DNA of 64,000 nt from Nocardia alni (GTDB lineage Bacteria > Actinomycetota > Actinomycetes > Mycobacteriales > Mycobacteriaceae): contig NZ_JAGPOX010000016.1 in the NCBI RefSeq assembly GCF_019038435.1, positions 25,522 to 89,521 of the forward strand. Reading direction: 5' to 3'. The first letter of the stretch is position 1. Each line of letters begins with the position of its first letter. The position numbers and the translations under genes were made by a program. The notes beneath the pieces are model-generated. The model worked only from the letters and a program-made list of their open reading frames with translations. It did no database searches and was not told the DNA's origin. This document shows, one piece after another, positions 35,007-44,800 of the stretch.

Positions 35007-35936
35007 ATGAATGAGATCACCACCACGGCAACGGGTCGGCGGCGACGGATCGCACTGATGATCGCCGCGATGTCGGCCGCGATGCTCGCGGGCAGCGTTC
35101 CGGGGGTCGTGACTGCCGCGCCGCCCGCATCCGCGGATCGCATGATGCACCTTCCCGGCGGCGATATCCATGTCGTTGCGAGCGGAATACCCAGCGCGGA
35201 CGCGGTGGTTCTGCTGCACGGGCTGGGCGGATCGACCACATGGTGGGATCAGGTGATGCCGGCCCTGCGGGGCCGCTACGTGGTGCGGATCGATCTGCTC
35301 GGACACGGCGAATCGGCCAAGCCTGATTGCTGTTACGGAATGGCCGATCAGGCGAGGGTGGTCGGCGAGGTGCTCGACGGGCTCGGCGTGCGCCACGCGG
35401 TGCTCGTCGGACATTCCACCGGCGGTTATGTGGCGACCTCGCTGGCCGAACAGCGCCGCGGTCTGGTGTCGGCGCTCGAGCTGATCGATACCGGCGCACG
35501 GCTCGACGCGTACACCGACAACAGCCCTGTCAGCGGTCTATTCTTCAACCCGGCGATCGGGCAACCGCTGTGGCCGCTGCTGCCGGACGCCGCCATTCGG
35601 TACCTTCTGAGCAGCGCCTTCACTCGCGACGTATCGATTCCCGCCCCGATCGTCGCCGCCGTCCGGGGCATGACATACCGCAGTCTCACCGAGACCTCGA
35701 ACGCGTCGGACGCGTACCTGCGGGCCGAGTCCGAACCGGACCGGCTCGTGGCCCTGCACCTGCCGACCATGGTGATCTACGGCTCCCGGGACAAGCGCTG
35801 GATGCCGACGTCCTACCAGGACTACCGCCGAGTCCCCAGCGTCCGGATCGTGTCCCTCGACTGCGGTCACACGCCCATGATCGAGGAGCCAGGCCCCACC
35901 GGCGCCCTCATCCACGACTTCACCGCGCAGTACTGA
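35007..35936 (+). CDS. Exported alpha/beta hydrolase
   Basis: 309 residues from ATG 35007 behind GAAGGAGG. A Sec signal with a basic start (RRRRIALMIAAMSAAMLAGSVPGVVTAAPPASA) precedes the hydrolase: VVLLHGLGGSTTWWDQV, DLLGHGES, nucleophile GHSTGGY, Asp in YGSRDKRW and His in LDCGHTPMIEE. It resembles haloalkane dehalogenase or C-C hydrolase-like enzymes, but the substrate is unknown. An adjacent Cys pair (DCCYG) is unusual for an exported enzyme. Confidence 0.88.
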   Translation: MNEITTTATGRRRRIALMIAAMSAAMLAGSVPGVVTAAPPASADRMMHLPGGDIHVVASGIPSADAVVLLHGLGGSTTWWDQVMPALRGRYVVRIDLLGHGESAKPDCCYGMADQARVVGEVLDGLGVRHAVLVGHSTGGYVATSLAEQRRGLVSALELIDTGARLDAYTDNSPVSGLFFNPAIGQPLWPLLPDAAIRYLLSSAFTRDVSIPAPIVAAVRGMTYRSLTETSNASDAYLRAESEPDRLVALHLPTMVIYGSRDKRWMPTSYQDYRRVPSVRIVSLDCGHTPMIEEPGPTGALIHDFTAQY

Positions 35937-36160
35937 AACGAGGGTGCGCGGGCAGCGTGATCATCTCACCGAGGCTGGCGGCCTGCTGCGCTGGCCTGAG
36001 ACCCCACCTGATGGTGAGGCTCCGACGCCGTCGATTCGAGGTTTTGCTTATCGCTGCCACAGGTAACGCCGATGGCCGACCGGGAAGCGTCGCAGTGGAA
36101 TTCGGATTGAACCGATCGCGATGTCGGCACGGTGCCGACGGCGAACACTGAGGAGAAGCG

Positions 36161-36904
36161 ATGTCGGAATTGTCCGGGCTCTCGGCGTTGGTGACCGGTG
36201 GGACCAGCGGGATCGGGCGGGCGACCGCCCTCGAATTGGCACGACGCGGTGCCCGGGTCGCGGTCGCCGGGCGTGATGCCGAGCGCGGTAAGCGAGTGGT
36301 TGCGGAGATCGAAAAGCTGGGTGCGACAGGGATATTCATCCCGACGGAGCTGAGCGATGCGGCATCGGTGCGCAGCCTGGCCGGTGCGACGATTGCCGCG
36401 TTCGGTCAGGTGGATGTGCTGGTCAACAACGCGGGGGTCTTCCCGTTCGGTCCGACGGAGCAGACCAGCGAGGCGGACTTCGATGCAGTGTTCGCCGTCA
36501 ATGTGAAGGCTCCGTATTTCCTGGTTGCCGAACTTGCCCCGGCGATGGCCGAGCGCGGGCACGGCGCGATCGTCAATATCACCACCATGGTCGCCGAATT
36601 CGGTATGTCCGGAATGGGCCTCTACGGCTCCAGCAAGGCGGCGGTGGGTCTGCTGACCAAGGCGTGGGCGGCCGAATACGGGCCGCGCGGTGTTCGCGTC
36701 AACGCCGTCAGTCCCGGTCCGACCCGCACCGAGGGCACTGCGGGCATGGGTGAGGGTCTGGATCAGCTGGCCGCCGCGGCCCCAGCCGGTCGACCCGGAA
36801 CGCCGGAGGAGATCGCGGAGGCCATCGCCTTCCTGGCCGGCAAGCAGGCCACCTTCGTACACGGGGTGGTGCTGCCGGTCGACGGTGGCCGCGTCGCGGT
36901 CTGA
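36161..36904 (+). CDS. Short-chain dehydrogenase/reductase
   Basis: 247 residues behind a GAGGAGAAGCG ribosome site. SDR motifs: GGTSGIG, NNAGVF, the ITTM motif with Thr in the place of the catalytic Ser region, YGSSK (Tyr, Lys) and VLPVDGGRVAV at the end. It is followed 30 bp later by a LysR gene on the same strand. The substrate is unknown. Confidence 0.88.
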   Translation: MSELSGLSALVTGGTSGIGRATALELARRGARVAVAGRDAERGKRVVAEIEKLGATGIFIPTELSDAASVRSLAGATIAAFGQVDVLVNNAGVFPFGPTEQTSEADFDAVFAVNVKAPYFLVAELAPAMAERGHGAIVNITTMVAEFGMSGMGLYGSSKAAVGLLTKAWAAEYGPRGVRVNAVSPGPTRTEGTAGMGEGLDQLAAAAPAGRPGTPEEIAEAIAFLAGKQATFVHGVVLPVDGGRVAV

Positions 36905-36934
36905 TCGCGGCATCGGGCGTGCTGTGATGAACGC

Positions 36935-37852
36935 GTGGAGCTACGCGAGATGCGCGCGTTCGTCGCGGTGGTCGAGGAAGGTGGTTTGTCCGCGGCGGCG
37001 CGGCGGCTGCATATCAGCCAGCCCGCGCTGTCGCAGACCATCGGCGGCCTGGAGCGCCAGCTCGGTCTGCAGTTGCTGGTGCGTAGTAATACCGGAGTGC
37101 AGGCCACCGACGCGGGTATGACCCTGTTGAACGAGGCTCGTGCGGTGCTCGCCCGCCACGACCAAGCGCTCGCGGCGGTGGCCTCGCACACTCCGGCCAA
37201 GGGCAGCGTGCTGCGGCTGGGCATTCCGCTGGAGCTGCCGCGCGATCTGCTGGGTGGACCGCTGGCCGAACTCGCCGCGGTCCATCCGCAGACCCGGGTC
37301 CAGGCGCGGCATCTGTCCACCGCGGCCCAGCTCACCGCGTTGGTGCAAGACGAACTCGATATCGGTTTGGTGCGTGAGCACCCGATCGGCAACGACCTCG
37401 ATGCCGCACTGGTCGTCGAAGAACGTTTGGGCGTACTGCTGGCAGCCGACGCGGTCCCGGAAAATGGTGGGGCCGAGGGGATTCGACTGGAAACCCTGGC
37501 CGGCATGGACTGGGTCGGGTTTCCGCGCGCCGGAAGCCCCGCCTGGTACGACGAGGTTACCGCCATTCTTCGCAGCCACGGTCTGGACCTGGGGCCCGCC
37601 GCACCCGAGGATCAAGCGCTGATCCCGGAGGTGAAGCTCGCAACGGTGGCCTCCGGCAAGGCATTTGCCCTCGCCCCACCCGATTGGCCCGATCCGGTTC
37701 CGCCCACACTACGTCGACTCCCACTGATCGGTAATCCCATCGTTCGCCGCACCTGGGCCGCGTGGCCGGCCAACAGCCACCGCCGCGACCTCGCCCGGTT
37801 CGTCGCTGCCCTGGAGCGGCAGACCGACACGCCCGGTAGGGAAAGTCGGTGA
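36935..37852 (+). CDS. LysR-family transcriptional regulator
   Basis: 305 residues from GTG 36935. N-terminal winged HTH, MRAFVAVVEEGGLSAAARRLHISQPALSQTIGGLERQLGLQLLVR, then a periplasmic-binding-like effector domain (residues 90-295; GSVLRLGIPLELPRDLL, DELDIGLVREHP). It is same-strand with the SDR just upstream, an arrangement that suggests control of that gene or co-transcription, though LysR genes are more often divergent from their targets. Confidence 0.9.
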   Translation: MELREMRAFVAVVEEGGLSAAARRLHISQPALSQTIGGLERQLGLQLLVRSNTGVQATDAGMTLLNEARAVLARHDQALAAVASHTPAKGSVLRLGIPLELPRDLLGGPLAELAAVHPQTRVQARHLSTAAQLTALVQDELDIGLVREHPIGNDLDAALVVEERLGVLLAADAVPENGGAEGIRLETLAGMDWVGFPRAGSPAWYDEVTAILRSHGLDLGPAAPEDQALIPEVKLATVASGKAFALAPPDWPDPVPPTLRRLPLIGNPIVRRTWAAWPANSHRRDLARFVAALERQTDTPGRESR

Positions 37853-38335
37853 TGGGGTCACTGCTCCCGCAGTGTCAGGCGCGCAGCGAGGAGTTTGCCG
37901 AGCGCGGATGGTGGCTGGACGAGAAGCCGTCTGCCGGTTACGGCGGCCGGTCGGCAGCATGCGGTGGTTGACGACGAGGCCGACTCGACCCAATCGAGCG
38001 TTGCCATCAGATACGGGTCGAGGACTCTGTCAGCCTCGCCGAGTGTCGATACGCCGTACTGGATGTCGTCATCAGGTACAGGGGGCGGTTCCGTCGGACG
38101 GGAGAGTGAGCCACGGATCGGCTGTTCCAATGACGCCTGCGGAGGAACGTGTGGGGGATCGCTGGCCGTGGCCCCGTTCACATCCGGTGTCCGGTCCATC
38201 GAGGCTGCCGGTCGCCGATCCTGGCGGATCTGTCAGAAGTTGTCGCAGGTGGGTGCGCATTTCTCAGGTCACTCCGCGTGTTCGAGTGCGCCCGAACACG
38301 CGGCACGCAATCCCGGCAAATCCGCCGGGAATCTG
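37853..38335. other. Region without a convincing gene; possible gene remnant on the minus strand
   Basis: About 480 bases between LysR and the tRNA. The best reading frame is on the minus strand (37858-38199, 113 residues, ending SALGKLLAARLTLREQ). Its last 70 residues have moderately GC-rich third positions, but there is no ribosome site, no recognised domain and a Pro-rich, non-globular start. It may be a decayed gene or chance. Confidence 0.4.
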
Positions 38336-38419
38336 TGCGCGAGAGGGGACTTGAACCCCTACGTCCGTTAGGACACTGGAACCTAAATCCAGCGCGTCTG
38401 CCTATTTCGCCACTCGCGC
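38336..38419 (-). tRNA. tRNA-Leu (anticodon UAG)
   Basis: An 84-nt class II tRNA. Acceptor stem GCGCGAG/CTCGCGC, D-arm GCG...CGC, anticodon stem CTGGA/TCCAG with loop TTTAGGT (anticodon TAG, reads CUN codons), a long variable arm with stem GTCC/GGAC, and T-arm AGGGG-TTCAAGT-CCCCT. The discriminator base is A and no CCA is encoded. Confidence 0.96.
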
Positions 38420-38512
38420 GTGCTTGGTACGGCCGTCCAAACTCTACCGGGATTGACGGCTGGAGCGAAGAGGTGGATGGGTGTTTCGTACTGGCGGGTA
38501 ACCCCACCTGGC

Positions 38513-38518
38513 ATTATA
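38513..38518 (-). promoter_or_regulatory. Candidate -10 element for tRNA-Leu
   Basis: A consensus TATAAT reads on the minus strand in an AT-rich patch, about 94 bp before the tRNA 5' end. No good -35 box at 16-18 bp spacing was found, so the call rests on the hexamer and position. Confidence 0.35.
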
Positions 38519-38626
38519 ACGATTCTATCACAGTCAATATGAGGGACCCTCAACTTTCCTACAAGGGTGTAACCGGCTCAACCAGCGGGTTCAAACGTGA
38601 GGGAGGGTCATGTTTCTTCGGGTTCT

Positions 38627-38640
38627 TGTACGTGCGTACA
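38627..38640. promoter_or_regulatory. Palindrome in the fas promoter region
   Basis: TGTACG-TG-CGTACA has perfect 6-bp arms and sits about 170 bp upstream of the fas start. It could be an operator for a fatty-acid regulator. In mycobacteria fas-acpS is controlled by the TetR-type protein FasR; whether this is such a site is not shown. Confidence 0.4.
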
Positions 38641-38808
38641 TGAAAACTCATCAGTAGCGGTCGGGGGCGAGGCAAACGTGAGGCTTTCCTCATGATTTTG
38701 TGCCATCCTCGGCAGAGTTGAACTGAGTCCTCAGGGCCGAGGAGTGCTGTGTGCACACCAGGTGCGGCCCCCACGAGGGGCAAGCACCGCGAGTAGGAAG
38801 TCGAACTC

Positions 38809-41800
38809 TTGACGATCAACGAGAGCACCGGGACCGGAGCCAGCGCCAGGATGGCCGGGGGAGTTCCGGATACGGGTATCAAGTCGTCGCTGGTGGACCG
38901 GCTGCTTGCTGGACAGGCGTATGCGCTCGCCTTCGGCGGCCAGGGGGCCCAGTGGCTGGGTGAACTCGAGGAGATCGGGCGCGACAGCGCGCTCGAACCC
39001 GAGCTGACCGACCTGGTGAACGAGGCCGCGACCAAGCTGGAGCCGGTTGCCTCCCAGTTGCTGGTGGTGCGGCCCATGGGCTTCGATCCGGTCGGGTGGA
39101 TGCTGGAGGACGAGCTGGCCGATCCGGATGCCGGCGAGGACTCCGCGGCCCCGGCCCCGCAGGTACTGCGGAGTGCCGCCATTTCCATGCCGGGCGTCTT
39201 TCTGACCCAGGCCGCCGCCCTGCGCGCGCTGCGACTGCAGGGCTTGGATCCGGCCACGCACGCGCCGGTCGCGGTGATCGGCCACTCCCAGGGCCTGCTC
39301 GCCGCCCGGGCCGCGCAGACGCACGGCGCCCAGGACGCGGAGCTGCTGGCCCTGGCCCAGTTGATCGGTGCGGCGGCCACTTTGGTGGCCCGGCGCCGCG
39401 GACTTGTTCCGGTGGGCGAGAAGTCGCCGATGGTGGCGGTGTCCAACGTCGATCCCGAACAGCTCAAGGCGATCGTGGCCGAGCTGTCCCAGGGTGTGGA
39501 TGTGGCTGCGGCCGCCGTGGTGTCGATCCGCAACGGCCGTCGCCGGGTGGTGCTGTCGGGCACCGTGGCGCAGCTGGACCGGGTGCGCCGGCGCTGCGCG
39601 GAGATCAACGCCGAGCAGACTCGCGACCGCGAGGCCAAGAAGCGCGGCGGTGCGGTGTTCGCGCCGGTGTTCGAGGACATCGAGGTCGAGATCGGCTTCC
39701 ATCACCCCGCGCTGACCGAGACCGTGGATCTGGTCGCGGGATGGGCGAATCAGTGTGGTCTGGACGTCGAGCAGGCCTCGGAGCTGGCCCGCGCGATCCT
39801 GGTGGATCCGGTCGACTGGGTCTCGATCGTCGAGGGCGCGGTATCCGAAGGGGCGCAGTGGGTTCTGGACCTGGGCCCCGGTGATCTGCTGACCCGCCTC
39901 ACCCAGGGTTCGTTGCGCGGCACGGGCGTCGGCATCGTCGCGGTGGCGACCCGGCCGGGGCAGCGTGCGCTGTTCACCCCCGGTGCGGCCCCCGAGGTCG
40001 CCCCGGCGTGGGCGTCGTTCGCGCCCAAGCCGATTCGGCTGCCGAACGGGCGGATCGTGGTGGAGACCGCGTTCACCCGGTTGACCGGTCGTTCGCCGAT
40101 TCTGCTGGCGGGTATGACGCCGACGACGGTGGACGCGAAGATCGTCGCGGCGGCGGCGAACGCGGGCCACTGGGCCGAGCTGGCCGGCGGTGGTCAGGTG
40201 ACCGAGCAGATCTTCGCCGATCGGGTGGCGGAGCTGAAGACGCTGCTGCATCCGGGTCGTCAGGTGCAGTTCAACTCGCTGTTCCTGGACCCGTACCTGT
40301 GGAAGCTGCAGCTGGGCGGTAAGCGCCTGGTCCAGAAGGCACGCGCGGCCGGCGCCCCGTTCGACGGCGTGATCGTCACCGCGGGCATTCCCGAGCTGGA
40401 CGAGGCCGTGGCGCTGATCGAGGAGCTGACCGAGGTCGGCATCTCGCACGTGGCGTTCAAGCCGGGCACGGTGGCGCAGATCCGGGCGGTGCTGCGGATC
40501 GCGGACGCCGTGCCGGACTACCCGGTGATCATGCACATCGAGGGCGGGCGCGCGGGTGGTCACCACTCGTGGGAGGACCTCGACGATCTGCTGCTGGACA
40601 CCTACGCCGAGCTGCGCAACCGGACGAACGTGATCGTCTGCGTCGGTGGCGGTATCGGCACCCCGGAGCGGGCGACGGAATACCTGACCGGCGAATGGTC
40701 GGCGGCGCACGGATACCCGTCGATGCCGCTGGACGGCGTGCTGGTCGGCACGGCCGCGATGGCGACCCTGGAGGCCACCACCGCCCCCGAGGTGAAGCAG
40801 CTGCTGGTGGACACCCCCGGACACCCGGAGTGGGTCGGCGCGGGCACTGCGGTCGGCGGAATGGCCTCGGGCCGTAGCCAGCTGGGCGCGGACATCCACG
40901 AGATCGACAACGCCGCCTCGCGCACCGGTCGTCTGCTGGACGACGTCGCGGGCGACGCCGACGCGGTCGCCGAGCGTCGCGCGGAGATCATCGAGGCGCT
41001 GAACCGCACCGCCAAGCCGTATTTCGGCGATATCGCCTCGATGACCTACCTCGAGTGGCTGGAGCGCTACGTCGAGCTGGCCGTCGGACTGGACCGCCGC
41101 AAGGACTTCGACTGCGGCACCGATCTGGGCGACGCCATCGCGGACGCCACCCGGTCGGTGTGGCTGGACATCACCTGGCGTGACCGGTTCGCGGAGATGG
41201 TGCGGCGCACCGAATCCCGCGTGCACCCGGCCGACCGGGGCGAGATCCCCACCCTTTTCGCCGGCGACGACGCGTTCGAGACTCCGGTGCAGGCGATCTG
41301 CGCGCTGAAGCAGCAGTACCCGGCCGTCGCCGAGGCCGTGCTGCATCCCGCGGATGTGCCGTTCTTCGTCGCGCTGTGCAAGACCCCGGGCAAGCCGGTG
41401 AACTTCGTGCCCGTGGTGGATCAGGACGTGCGCCGCTGGTGGCGTTCGGATTCCCTGTGGCAGGCGCACGATTCGCGCTACGGCGCCGATCAGGTGTGCA
41501 TCATCCCGGGCACCGTCGCGGTCGCCGGGATCACCCGGGTCGACGAGCCGGTCGGTGAGCTGCTGGACCGTTTCGAGCAGGACACCGCGTACTCGCTGGT
41601 GCGTGGCGGGGTGACGCCGCTGGCCGTGGACGCCCGCCGTCGCGCCGAGATCACCGCGGGCGCCATCGATATCGTGCTGGCCGCGCCGGATGTGCAGTGG
41701 GCCGGGCGCAGCACCCTCAACCCGGTGCACCGCTTGGGCGATCCGGGCGAGTGGGCCGTGGACGGCAAGGGTGCGCACCACGCGACGACCGGCGCCACGC

Positions 41801-44800
41801 TGGTCGCCATCGACGGGCCGGACACCGATCACGCCTACGTCGAGCTGACCGTTCCGCTGACGGGCGCCAACGCGGTGCGCATCCGCATCACCGTGCCCGC
41901 CTCGGCGTACAACGGTGGCGCGCCGGTGATCTCCGAGGATGATGCCGAGGCCGCCATGTCGGCGCTGCTCGCCGTCGCCGCCGGGCAGAAACTGCCGGAG
42001 GTGAAATCCGGTGTCGCCCATGTGAACCTGGCGTGGAGCCCGGATATGATCGCGGACCACGCGGGCGTGACCGGTTCGGGCCTGCCCACGTCGTTGAGTA
42101 CCATCGGCCGCACCGTGCCGGATGTGCTCGTCGGCGCCTGCTGGCCCGCGGTTTTCGCGGTGCTGGGCGCGACCCGCACCGAAAATGGCAAGCATGTCAT
42201 TGAAGGCATGCTCGACTTGGTCCACCTGGATCACCGCATCGAGCTGACCGGCGAATTGCCGGACGAGCACGCGGTCCTGGCCGTCCGGGCCGAGTCCGGC
42301 GCGGTCGTCGACACAGATCTCGGCCGCGTGGTCGAGGTGCGAGTGTCCGTCGGTGTGATGCGCGATCACGGGCTCGACACTCCGGTCGTGGCGAATCTGG
42401 TGGAGCGCTTCGCGATTCGCGGACGCAACGGCGCGGGCGAGCTGTCCGATCCGCCGCGTGCGGGCGGGACCGTGTCCGAGCAGGCCACCGACACCCCCCG
42501 CCGTCGCCGCCGGGACGTGGCCCTGACCGCGCCCCGCGCGATGGCCGCGTTCGCCGAGGTATCGGGCGACCACAACCCCATCCACACCTCGGTCAACGCC
42601 GCGAAGCTGGCCGGTCTGGGCAGCCCGATCGTGCACGGTATGTGGCTGTCCGCCGCCGCGCAGCACGCGGTCTCGGCGCTGGATCCCGAATCCCCGCTGC
42701 CCCCACGCACTGTCGTCGCCTGGACCACCCGGTTCCTGGGCATGGTCCGCCCGGGCGCCCAGATCGACGTGCGGGTGGAGCGGGTCGCGGTCGACGCCGG
42801 TAGCGAGATCGTCGAGGTGTCGTGCCGTATCGAGGGCGATCTGGTGATGACCGGCACGGGCCGCCTGGCCGCGCCGAGGACCGTGTACGCCTTCCCCGGA
42901 CAGGGCATTCAGGCCAAGGGGATGGGCCTGGACGCCCGTTCACGTTCGAAGGCCGCCAAGGAGGTCTGGGAGCGGGCGGACAAGCACACCCGTGAGGCGC
43001 TGGGCTTCTCCATTCTGGCCGTCGTCCGAGACAACCCGACCTTCCTCAAGGCTCGCGGTGTCGAGTACCGGCACCCGCAGGGTGTGCTGCACCTGACCCA
43101 GTTCACCCAGGTCGCCATGGCGGTCCTCGGTGTAGCGCAGGTCGAGGAGCTGCGTGAGGCGGGCGCCTTCGTCGAGGGCGCGATGCTGGCCGGACACTCG
43201 GTCGGCGAGTACAACGCCCTGGCCGCCGTCGCCGGTGTGCTGCCGCTCGAGGCGGTGCTCGAGGTCGTCTTCCAGCGTGGTTCGGCCATGCACGAGCTGG
43301 TGCCCCGGGATGCCAAGGGCCGCAGCGACTACCGGATGGCCGCGATCCGCCCCTCGCAGATCGGCCTGCCCGACGCCGAGGTCATCTCCTGGGTCGAGTC
43401 GGTGGGCGAGCGTGTCGGAGAATTCCTCGAGGTCGTCAACCTGAACCTCCGCGGCGCGCAGTACGCCATCGCGGGCACGGTCAAGGGTCTCGAGGAGCTC
43501 GAGGACGAGATCGAGCGTCGCCGTGCGGAATTCGGCGGTAAGCGCGCGTTCATCCTGGTGCCCGGCATCGACGTGCCGTTCCACTCCACCGTGCTGCGCA
43601 AGGGTGTCGCGGAGTTCCGCGGCAAGCTCGAGGAACTGCTGCCGACCGAGCTGCACCCGGAGGTGCTGACCGGCCGCTACATTCCGAACCTCGTGCCCAA
43701 GCCCTTCTCGCTGGAACGGGATTTCGTTCAGGAGATCGCCGATCTGGTTCCGTCCGAACCGCTTTCGGCGGTGCTGGCCGACTGGGACAGCTGGGCGGCG
43801 CGTCCGTCGGAGTTGTGCCGGGTGGTGCTGATCGAGCTGCTCGCATGGCAGTTCGCGTCCCCGGTCCGCTGGATCGAGACGCAGGATCTGCTGTTCACCG
43901 ATGTCGAGCAGGGCGGTCTCGGAGTCGAGCGGTTCGTCGAGATCGGTCTGGCCGCGACGCCGACCGTGGCGAACCTGGCCTCGAACACGCTGAAGCTGCC
44001 GCAGTTCGCCTCGGCCAAGGTCGAGGTGCTGAACATCGAGCGCGAGTCCGGTGCGGTGTACTCCACCGACACCGATCCCGCCCCGGTGGACGAGCCCGAG
44101 GACGTGGTTGTCGAAACCGCCCCTGCCGCAGCGGCTCCCGCGGCTGCACCGGCCGCCGCCCCCACAGCCCCGGCGGGCGGCCCGCGTCCGGACGACATCG
44201 GCTTCACCGCCGCCGACGCCACCCGCGTGCTGATCGCGCTGTGGACCAAGCTGCGGATGGATCAGATCGGCCCGGTCGACACCATCGAGGGCCTGTGCGA
44301 CGGTGTGTCCTCGCGCCGCAACCAGCTGCTGGTCGACCTCGGCTCGGAGCTGTCGCTGGGCGCGATCGACGGTGCCGCGGACGCGGATATGGGCGCCCTG
44401 TCGGCCACCGTGGAGCGGCTGGCCCGCACCTACAAGCCGTTCGGCTCGGTGCTGTCCGACTCGATCAGCGATCACCTGCGCAAGGTGTTCGGCCCGTCCG
44501 GCAAGCGTCCGGCCGCGATCGCCGAGCGCGTGAAGAAGGTCTGGCAGCTCGGCGACGGCTGGGCCCACCACGTCACCGCCGAGGTCTCCCTCGGCACCCG
44601 CGAGGGCGCCAGCGTGCGCGGCGGCGACCTGGGCGGACTGTCCTCGGGTGTGCTGGCCGACGGCGCCGCGGTGGATGCGGCGATCGACGCGGCCGTGCAG
44701 GCGGTCGCCGGACGTCGCGGGGTCGCCGTGTCGATTCCGTCGGCCGGTGGCGGCGGCGGTGCGACTGTCGACGCCGCGGCGCTGGGTGAGTTCACCGAGC

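Larger units (their letters stand above)
38420..38808. other. Intergenic region with the tRNA and fas promoters
   Basis: About 390 bases between the divergent tRNA-Leu and fas genes. An AT-rich patch (about 38510-38545) is unusual for this DNA and probably holds promoter elements. It also contains the palindrome TGTACG-TG-CGTACA at 38627-38640 and a 10-bp palindrome GTGTGCACAC at 38749-38758. No gene is visible. Confidence 0.6.

Noticed and set aside
38453..38481. A plus-strand promoter with TTGACG before fas
   Set aside because: No acceptable -10 hexamer lies 16-18 bp downstream, so it was not listed.
38731..42666. Very long open frame (about 1300 codons) on the minus strand inside fas
   Set aside because: It is antisense to well-kept FAS-I domains, is mostly Arg, Gly, His, Gln and Val, and has no domain. 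Long antisense frames are expected in high-GC DNA. The same applies to those at 42940-45681 and 45688-47901.
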